From Chelydra serpentina (Eukaryota; Chordata; Testudines; Chelydridae), in the NCBI GenBank assembly GCA_037349315.1, contig JBAIAC010000014.1, forward strand, positions 24,529,001 through 24,593,000: DNA of 64,000 nucleotides, in the 5' to 3' direction. Made by a program: the position numbers and the translations under genes. Shown one piece after another: positions 57,691 to 64,000 of the stretch. Position 1 is the stretch's first letter, and each line of letters opens with the position of its first letter. Below the pieces are notes generated by a model that was given only the letters and a program-made list of their open reading frames with translations, ran no database searches and was not told where the DNA came from.

Positions 57691-58904
57691 TTGTTTTGTT
57701 AGAAAGAAATATAGTTAATTTCTGCATACAAGTTAGCAGAGTTTCAATTATGTATCTAAAAGGAAAAGAAAAGCTCAATGGAATGAATACATTTTCATTT
57801 GTGAAAAGTATTAATGTAACATATGGGAAAATACTACTTATGTATACTATCCTAAAAAGGCAAAGTGTCACAAATTCCATGAGACTGGGCATATGGTGTA
57901 AAAAAGAACAAACAAACCACACAGAGAAAAATAAATGTATGCCATGTAAGAAAGGAAAACAGAAAGTGACTAAGAAATAAACATTCACATTTAAACAGTA
58001 ATGATTTCAAGTGTAAGTGAGGAAAACTCTGTTGAGGAAAATAACTCAGAGAGGATTGAATTGTTCAATATATGGTATATATTTCAGTATATAAAAATTT
58101 TAAAAATGACCACAAGCACAATACAGAACCAGCCCCTGGATGGACACAGGTTGCATCAATGTCTTTGCTGCCTGAATAAATATATAAGGAAAGACTTAAG
58201 CAACTGCCATCTCCTGATCTAGATGCCAAGCTGAAACTTTTCACAGGTTAAACTATCTGTGATTGTAAAAATAAAGGCAGCAGGGATCTATAAAGAGATA
58301 GTGTAACATTACTGTTGCATCTATTTTGGCTCAGAAGTCAGGATTCTTTTAGGTAGACATTTTCCTCCTGTTAAATTGACAGATGTTTATATGCTGTCTG
58401 AAAGATGTCTGTGAAAAATTGCTATCCTCATACTATCTTGCTATAAATATCTGGGACAATGTAGAGGGTGCTTTGCTGATTACTTTGAAAGGCAATGAAA
58501 ACATAACTATTCTTTGTCATGTTTTGAGGATCAAAGAGTTAACTGATAAGCCTGAAAAGTTTAGATATTACAGGAAAAGTAGACTGATTGGAGCAGGATA
58601 CATCAGTTTTGCCAGTCCAAAAACCAAGATAGTCCATTTGACTGTAGTGACTATAAAAAGATTGTCAGCAAGGGCTGGAAAATATCTCAGTACCCATTTC
58701 CCAGATCAGAAGACTGTTTTATGATTCAGTATGATTCATAATGAAAGCAGCACCGTTGTATTTTGGTTCCCTAACAAAGCCGTGGTTCGGGCAGGATTAC
58801 TCGGTGCTTGTGACAATGCTGTGACCACGGAATAGTTTCCTGAATCCTTAGGTCCTTTGGCTTAATTAATGTAACTACACAATATATTTTAATTCTTGGC
58901 GTCT
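57691..58904. other. Non-coding stretch, nothing recognised
   Basis: A+T-rich DNA. The 98-codon (57684-57980), 73-codon and 113-codon frames have no recognised domain and no matching repeat in the window. Confidence 0.4.
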
Positions 58905-58929
58905 TAGGCTGTCTACAGAGCAGGAGGGA

Positions 58930-59180
58930 AGTCTGATTCCCATCCTGGGTGGACATATATGTGCTAGCTCTGCTCAAGCTAGTATATTACAAGCAGCATG
59001 ACTGCTGCAGCATGTGTAGCAGAAGATCAGGCTAACTACACAAGTGCAACCCCATCTGAAATCCTAGGTACATATTCAGGTGGCTAGCTCAAGCTTCCAC
59101 CCGTGCTAAGGCAGCCACACGGCTATGTTTAGCATGCTAGCTTGACAGGAGAGCTAGCTCACGTATGTCTACCCAAGCTG
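58930..59180. mobile_element. Foldback MITE (TGGGTGGACAT ends), tentative limits
   Basis: TGGGTGGACATATATGTGC then TAGCTCTGCTCAAGCTAG (58949-58985) faces CTAGCTTGACAGGAGAGCTA then GCTCACGTATGTCTACCC (about 59137-59174). Several AGCTAG words lie between. Boundaries and target duplication were not established. Confidence 0.6.
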
Positions 59181-59310
59181 GGTATATTCTATTTGAATAT
59201 ACATTGATTGTGGAGTCTCTTTCTTCCAAGACATTGCTGGAATTTGCTGAGTGAGTGTAGAAGCGACAAAGAGTCCTGTGGCACCTTATAGACTAACAGA
59301 CGTATTGGAG

Positions 59311-59350
59311 CATAAGCTTTCATGGGTGAATACCCACTTCTTCAGATGCA
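59311..59350 (-). ncRNA. Hammerhead-ribozyme-like core with intact CUGAAGA and GAAA
   Basis: In the minus sense: GCAT, CTGAAGA (fits CUGANGA), an extra A, GTGGGT/ACCCAT stem (one G-U closing pair) with an ATTC loop, GAAA, GCTTATGC. This is the only copy here with both invariant core strands unchanged. Stem I is GCAT with ATGC. Stem III as a monomer would be only about 1 bp with a GC loop, while AAGCTT could pair between two molecules. Confidence 0.6.
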
Positions 59351-59424
59351 TGCAGTGGAAATGTCCAGGGGCAGGTATAAATATGCAGGGAAGAGTCAGG
59401 CTAGAGATAACGAGGTTAGTTCAA

Positions 59425-60225
59425 TCAGGGAGGATGAGGCCCTGTTCTAGCAGTTGAGGTGTGAACACCAAGGGAGAAAAAACTGCTTTTGTAGTTGACT
59501 AGCCATTCATAGTCTTTGTTTAATCCTGAGCTGATGGTGTCAAATTTGCAAATGAACTGAAGCTCAACTGTTTCTCTTTGAAGTCTGGTCCTGAAGTTTT
59601 TTTGCTGCAGGATGGCTACCTTTAAATCTGCTATTGTGTGTCCAGGGAAATTGAAGTTTTCTCCTACAGGTTTTTGTATATTGCCATTCCTAATATCTGA
59701 TTTGTGTCCATTTATCCTTTTGCAAAAGGACTGTCCAGTTTGGCCGATGTACATAGCAGAGGGGCATTGCTGGCACATGATGGCATATATTACATTGGTG
59801 GACGTGCAGGTGAATGAACCGGTGATGGTGTGGCTGATCTGGTTAGGTCCCGTGATGGTGTCCCTGGTGTAGATATGTGGGCAGAGTTGGCATCGAGGTT
59901 TGTTGCATGGATTGGTTCCTGAGTTAGAGTTATTATGGTGCGGTGTGTAGTTGCTGATGAGAATATGTTTCAGGTTGTCTGTGGGCAAGGACTGTCCTGC
60001 CTCCCAAGGTCTGTGAAAGTGACGAATTGTTGTCCAGGATGGGTTGTAGATCACTGATGATCCGTTGGAGCGGTTTTAGCTGAGGACTGTAAGTGATGGC
60101 CAGTGTAGTTCTGTTGGTTTCTTTCTTGGGCTTGTCTTGCAGCAGGAGGCTTCTGGGTACACGTCTGGCCCTGTTGATCTGTTTTCTTATTTCATCATGC
60201 GGGTATCGTAGTTTTGAGAATGTTT
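59425..60225 (-). pseudogene. Penelope-like GIY-YIG endonuclease pseudogene
   Basis: The minus strand encodes NKPRCQLCPH, then NVIYAIMCQQCPSAMYIGQT, GQSFCKRINGHKSD and LQRETVELQFICK, the same order as the copy at 25543-26369. The upstream linker (DEIRKQINRARRVPRS-like words to SQTLGGRTVLAH) is in another frame: a short deletion near 59975 shifts the frame, and the first codons of the 209-codon open frame are out-of-frame reading. In RKRINGHK-type sequence an Arg is replaced by Cys (SFCKR). Inactive. Confidence 0.88.
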
Positions 60226-60720
60226 GGTGAATGAGTGAGACTCCTATACAATTAATTACAAGAGCTGTTGCCTTTGAACTTCAAACTAATAACTTTTAGT
60301 GTGGCTGTATCAGATGTTTTAGCATAATGTATCAGACAGTATTGTATCAAAAAGAATAAGCTCACTGAAATGTGATCATGTAAATATTGTAGATATTGTA
60401 AAACAGGAATAGCCCACACAGAATTTTCCTGAATTCAGAATTAAAACAAAACTGTACAGCTTGTCATATAGCAATGGCCAAATGACTGAGAGCCATGAAA
60501 CATAATTTAGTTACAAATTTTAGGTAACAGTGAATGGTTCCTAGTAGTTCAGTATAAATATTAAAGCTGTCATAATGAAAATGCAATACATAGAATACTG
60601 CAACAATTATAGGCTACCTCCTGTGTGATCTAGGTAAAAAGTTTATACAGACAATGAAATAATTTCAGACCTCACAGATATCCCTAGAGAAATTCAGTTA
60701 TCTTTGAAAACAATGACAGG

Positions 60721-60808
60721 TTTCAGTGTCGTAGCCGTGTTAGTCTGTGTCAGCAAAAAGAAAATAAGAAAGAAATACTTGTGGCACCTTAGAGACTAAC
60801 AAATTCAT
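60721..60808 (-). mobile_element. Penelope-like terminal fragment, 88 bp
   Basis: Carries the full PLE terminus: TTTCAGTGTCGTAGCCGTGT, then TAGTCTGTGTCAGC, AAAAGAAAATAAGAAAG, CTTGTGGCACCTTAGAGAC and TAACAAATTCAT. It stops before the hammerhead region. The terminal 9-bp inverted repeat (60738-60746 and 60793-60801) is perfect. No target duplication was seen. Confidence 0.88.
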
Positions 60809-61853
60809 GTTAAGGTGGTAGCTCACCTTAGCCTTGATCATGCTCGTAGCCATCTACACAGATGGAAACATTAATCCAAATCACAGTTGCCAATTCTGGA
60901 AAAGTAATGTTTAGTGAGTGAACCTGTTTACGCGGGATTAGATATGACATGTAGGCAGTTTAGAACCCTCATCCTTCAATCTGCTTGGGGCAAGTTCCAT
61001 GTCTTCCTCTGTTCCATACAGAACTGGGTAAACTTTTGGTGTATACAACAAATAGTATACAATGAAAATAATAGTTGTCAGTGCTCTAATTTATGTTGGG
61101 GTTGGCCTCTGCAGCAGACAGAAATTGGTGGTGCAAATGTAGCTTAAAGCCACCTTTTCTCCTCCCTTGAGCTGTGCCTTCTCTGCTGTGCCTCTCAGGA
61201 AGGGTAAATCAGAGTCTGCTCTTCAGAATCAAATTTAGAATGTTCTGTTTAATCTTCACTGTAACTTCCTTGGTATTTAAGCTGTGGGCACTAGGACATA
61301 ATTTACTTCTTCAGTGTATGGAAGAAGTCAAGACCAGATGAATTTCCAGGAGAGGTAGGGGTGGGTGGCGTGTGTGTTTGCATTATATATATGGGTTTGC
61401 ATGTGCTGGAAGGAGTGTGGTAAGATGCTTCTCAATCACTTTGAATATTGTTGCTAAGAAGTATAGTAAACTTACTTTAAATCCTTTTCATAAACAGCCC
61501 TTCATCCTCTCTTGGCTACTAGTCTCATTTCAGATCATATAATTGTATTTTTTAGTGCCAACACTAAGGTTGTTTAATTTGGCATGAAAATTCAAATCCT
61601 TTAGAGAGCAATGTATGGTACTAAGAGTTGGGAAGTGCTATAATCGAATAACTGCATGGTCTGTATCTGCTTCTCCTTTCTTTCTGGATATGGCTTTGAA
61701 CAATTTGTATAAAAGGGGTAACCAAGCAGATTTTTACAAATCAAAAATGATGTGCTCTGCCCTTGCTATCCTCATTTGTAAACATGTCACATGTGGATTT
61801 GAAGTAAGGACTGCCATTCTCTCACTTCTCTTAAGCAGTAGTTGTGCCATTCA

Positions 61854-61857
<4 letters not shown>
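60809..61857. other. Non-coding stretch, nothing recognised
   Basis: No gene was recognised. The 77-codon frame at 60914-61147 has no domain. Confidence 0.45.

Positions 61858-61886
<29 letters not shown>
61858..61886. repeat. (GA)n microsatellite
   Basis: About 14 GA units. The Arg-Glu run in the plus frame is an artefact of this tract. Confidence 0.95.
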
Positions 61887-61889
<3 letters not shown>

Positions 61890-62013
61890 TTCACACCATT
61901 ACCTTTTGGATTGTCCCTTTTCACAGCACTATCCAGAGGAAGTGGAGCTGTTGGCTGCTTTGTTATGCATGTGGATTCTCTTATATTGGAGACAACTTTC
62001 TTTCTTTAACTTC

Positions 62014-62557
62014 AGGCCTTGGCTACACTTGCAGATGTACAGCGCTGTGAGTTAAACCCGTCTTCGTACAGCTGAGTAGGGAAAGCGCTGCAGCCTGTCC
62101 ACACTGGCAGCTGCCAGCGCACTAATGTGGCTACATTTGAGGCATTTGCAGCTGTATTGGGAGCGGTGCATTATGAGCGTTCAATTGGCTGCAACGTGCT
62201 TTTCAAATGGGGGGTGAGGGGGAGTGTGACAGGGAGCGTGTTGGGAGAGAGAGTGGATTTTTGGGGTATCCAGAGAGTGTCAGCTCATTATCTCCTAAGT
62301 TTACACACCTCCACATCCCCCGCCTCTCTCTCAATCACTGAAAGCAATCAGCAGGGGCTTTCTTTGTTTTTAAAGAGCAGATAAAAGAGAACTCGGGGAA
62401 ACGGAGCCCTCCCTCTCCCCCCCCCACTGTTCTTTCCCGCCCCCCCCTTCTCTCTCCAAGCCAACTTTGCTGCCGGTATTCCTAACGGAGCCCCCTTAGC
62501 TCATGCACTAAGCTCCAGAGGCCCCGGGGTCTGTCAGTGTTATAAGTGGGAGCCATA
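62014..62557. mobile_element. Left part of a hAT-like MITE, tentative
   Basis: Begins near AGGCCTTGGCTACACTTGC, a type of end seen in reptile hAT MITEs, with CpG-containing GCGCTG words after it and a pyrimidine-rich stretch near 62400-62460. The matching right end (GTAGCCAAGGCC-like) was not found, so the element is either truncated or misidentified. Confidence 0.35.
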
Positions 62558-62724
62558 TGTAACCCACACACCTTCTGGGTGTGGTGTTCTGTCCCATCTA
62601 GTGGCACCGAGACCACTTAGAAAAAGAGATAAAATGAGTCTGCTCTCTCTCTCTCTCTCTCTCTAAGAGGTCTGGTGCCGCTAGATGGGACAGAACGCCA
62701 CACCCAGAAGGTGTGTAGGTTACA
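62558..62724. mobile_element. Foldback element with long arms and (CT)n loop
   Basis: TGTAACCCACACACCTTCTG then GGTGTGGTGTTCTGTCCCAT and CTAGTGGCACCGAGACC faces the reverse-complementary right arm GGTCTGGTGCCGCTAGATGG then GACAGAACGCCACACCC and AGAAGGTGTGTAGGTTACA. Arms are about 55 bp with few mismatches. The loop carries (CT)n at 62642-62664. Ends are TGTAACC/GGTTACA. The target duplication is unclear. Confidence 0.85.
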
Positions 62725-63494
62725 CTGGCAAAAGGGGAGTTTTGCCAGCATAACTATGTCTCTACTAGAGGCTTTTTCCAGCACAGGTGTTGGTCACAAA
62801 TCACATCATCACACCCTTGATTGAAGTAGTATAAACTTGGCCTGGCCAAAGGCTGCAAATTTTGCAGCTGCCTATTAAACAGATGGAATCTGTCAAGGTA
62901 CATAACTATGGAGGACTGGGTAGCAAAATCGAAAGATTATCGAGGAAGGTTGGATGGTTTTATATACACTCCCACAGGAAAACAATTTATATAAATGTTT
63001 GTACTGTAAAAATTAAGTATAGCTGCTCAAAAGCTGAAAAAACCCATTCATTTTTTGATCCCATTTTTCATCAAAACTCTACGCTTTTTAATTTTCTCTG
63101 CAACCAGCTTCGGCAGCGAACATAAATGTTGCGTATCTTAGATACTGTAAAATTTGAAGTCAATAATATTGATTTTTTTTAACATCAATTCAAACTTTGT
63201 TTTTTCACTGGCTGATAGGATTTCTCTTACTTTTAACTCCACAATCTGTAAGAACTAACAATTCATTTTTTATGGCCTTGCTTTGTGCGAAGTTTGCATG
63301 CTATCCAAAAGTTTAACAAGATACTGTAAGCGATGCTTTTTTGAAAGATTTTATCTTGTCAAAACATACAACAAAATTAAGGTTTTATATATTTGTCAGG
63401 TTAAAATCCTATTGACACAACAACAACTCACTTACAAACATGGTCTTTGGGAAGCAAAGGTGAAAACTGACATACAGACATACAATACTGACTT
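62725..63494. other. Non-coding, nothing firmly recognised
   Basis: A GGCAAAAGGGG/TTTTGCC short palindrome lies directly after the foldback element (62727-62747). The rest is A+T-rich without a supported gene. Confidence 0.45.
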
Positions 63495-63670
63495 GGAGAA
63501 ATGCAGGCCTGGAAGGCTCCTCAAGAAGTCACCTAGACCAGTCCCCTGCACTGAACAAGGCCAAGTATACAAGACCATCCCTAACAGGTGTTCATCTACC
63601 ATGTTCTTAAAAACCTCCAATGATGGGGATTCCATAGTCTCCCTTGGAAGCCCAGTCCAGTGCTTATCTG
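63495..63670 (-). mobile_element. CR1 3' end fragment, minus strand
   Basis: The words CTAGACCAGTCCCCTGC, CAGGTGTTCATCTACC, TTCTTAAAAACCTCCAATGA and TGGGGATTCCATAGTCTCCC follow the same order as the 3' UTR of the other minus-strand CR1 copies (compare 1480-2430). The ORF2 part is missing beyond about 63670. Confidence 0.85.
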
Positions 63671-63980
63671 AAATATATATGGAATCATTAAACAAAGGAA
63701 TGTCCCCCAGTCATATCAATGAATGAAAATACTGAAATGTTGCTTTATTTTCAAAGTATAAATGCAATAAGGGATGCCAAATTGTGCTCAAATAGAATTC
63801 AAATTAAAATGATTAGTTCCTGTTTCTAAATTTTCCTTCAGCATTAGTCAGTACAGGGCAACTACAGTATCAGGTATCTTCAGTAGTAGCAATGATTTCA
63901 AGTATATTACGCTACAAAGTTTTAGGATGAGAAATGTGTGGTTGTTGCAGAGGAATCTAGTACCACCATGGGCTGATGTG

Positions 63981-64000
63981 TCATAGAATCATAGAATATC
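63981..64000 (-). mobile_element. CR1 3' terminus cut by the window edge
   Basis: GTCATAGAATCATAGAAT at the very end matches the start of the young minus-strand CR1 copies (29608 and 51989). The element presumably continues beyond the window. Confidence 0.75.

Larger units (their letters stand above)
59256..60231 (-). mobile_element. Penelope-like element, minus strand, 5'-truncated (976 bp)
   Basis: From the 3' side: the short terminus (TGTAGAAGCGACAAAG), a hammerhead-like core at 59311-59350, 3' UTR, the GIY-YIG reading frame and the RT-endonuclease linker, truncated at about 60231. The octamer TGAGTGAG occurs at 59248-59255 and 60232-60239 as a candidate duplication. It is a diverged relative of the 25.2 kb copy. 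Unlike that copy it has a single orientation. Confidence 0.87.

Noticed and set aside
57684..58724. 98-, 73- and 113-codon frames as a small gene cluster
   Set aside because: Eukaryotic A+T-rich DNA with no shared motif, no splice pattern I can defend and no matching repeat.

Overview
The window looks like a piece of a sauropsid nuclear genome, most probably a turtle. The evidence is indirect: a dense load of CR1 LINEs whose 3' ends carry the ATTCTATG-type octamer repeat, several Penelope-like elements (PLEs) that encode a GIY-YIG endonuclease, many small hAT-type inverted-repeat elements with 8-bp target duplications, and traces of L2, MIR and 5S-derived SINEs. No host protein-coding exon could be supported. 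Apart from transposon genes, the open frames are short and patternless. The window therefore reads as intergenic or intronic DNA built by layered transposon insertion.

Layout. 1-12.4 kb: an old minus-strand CR1 split by a hAT element; two short foldback PLE insertions (8.6 and 10.3 kb); a solo LTR; and a virtually identical inverted duplication (6419-6998 against 11648-12417). 13.1-18.2 kb: a local duplication whose second copy is split twice, an L2 relic and a long (CA)n tract. 22.4-24.8 kb: two GC-rich hAT elements. 25.2-26.8 kb: a PLE made of two opposed partial copies inside one 12-bp target duplication. 28.8-34.1 kb: a 5S-derived SINE, a young CR1 with an intact 949-codon EN-RT frame on the minus strand, and an older CR1. 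34.8-37.2 kb: LTR-like elements, one with a nested mini-hAT and one with an inverted partner. 40.1-41.7 kb: a hAT element holding a broken transposase gene. 45.9-48.1 kb: an LTR-like element and a CR1. 50.2-54.2 kb: a CR1 interrupted by a second, opposite-strand CR1. 54.7-60.8 kb: foldback elements, an old CR1 with a PLE inserted, a larger PLE and a PLE end fragment. 61.8-64.0 kb: simple repeats, a foldback element and CR1 ends.

The most interesting theme is the PLE family. There are six insertions in 64 kb. Five carry a hammerhead-ribozyme-like core in the terminal region, and three of the five keep two such cores in opposite orientation. Three insertions are inverted (foldback) pairs inside a single 10-12 bp target duplication. 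In those three, one outer end reaches the full terminus (one of them with a short internal deletion) and the other stops about 35 nt short, just where the element's own 9-bp terminal inverted repeat would form a hairpin. This suggests a snap-back or template-switch step during integration that can be tested.
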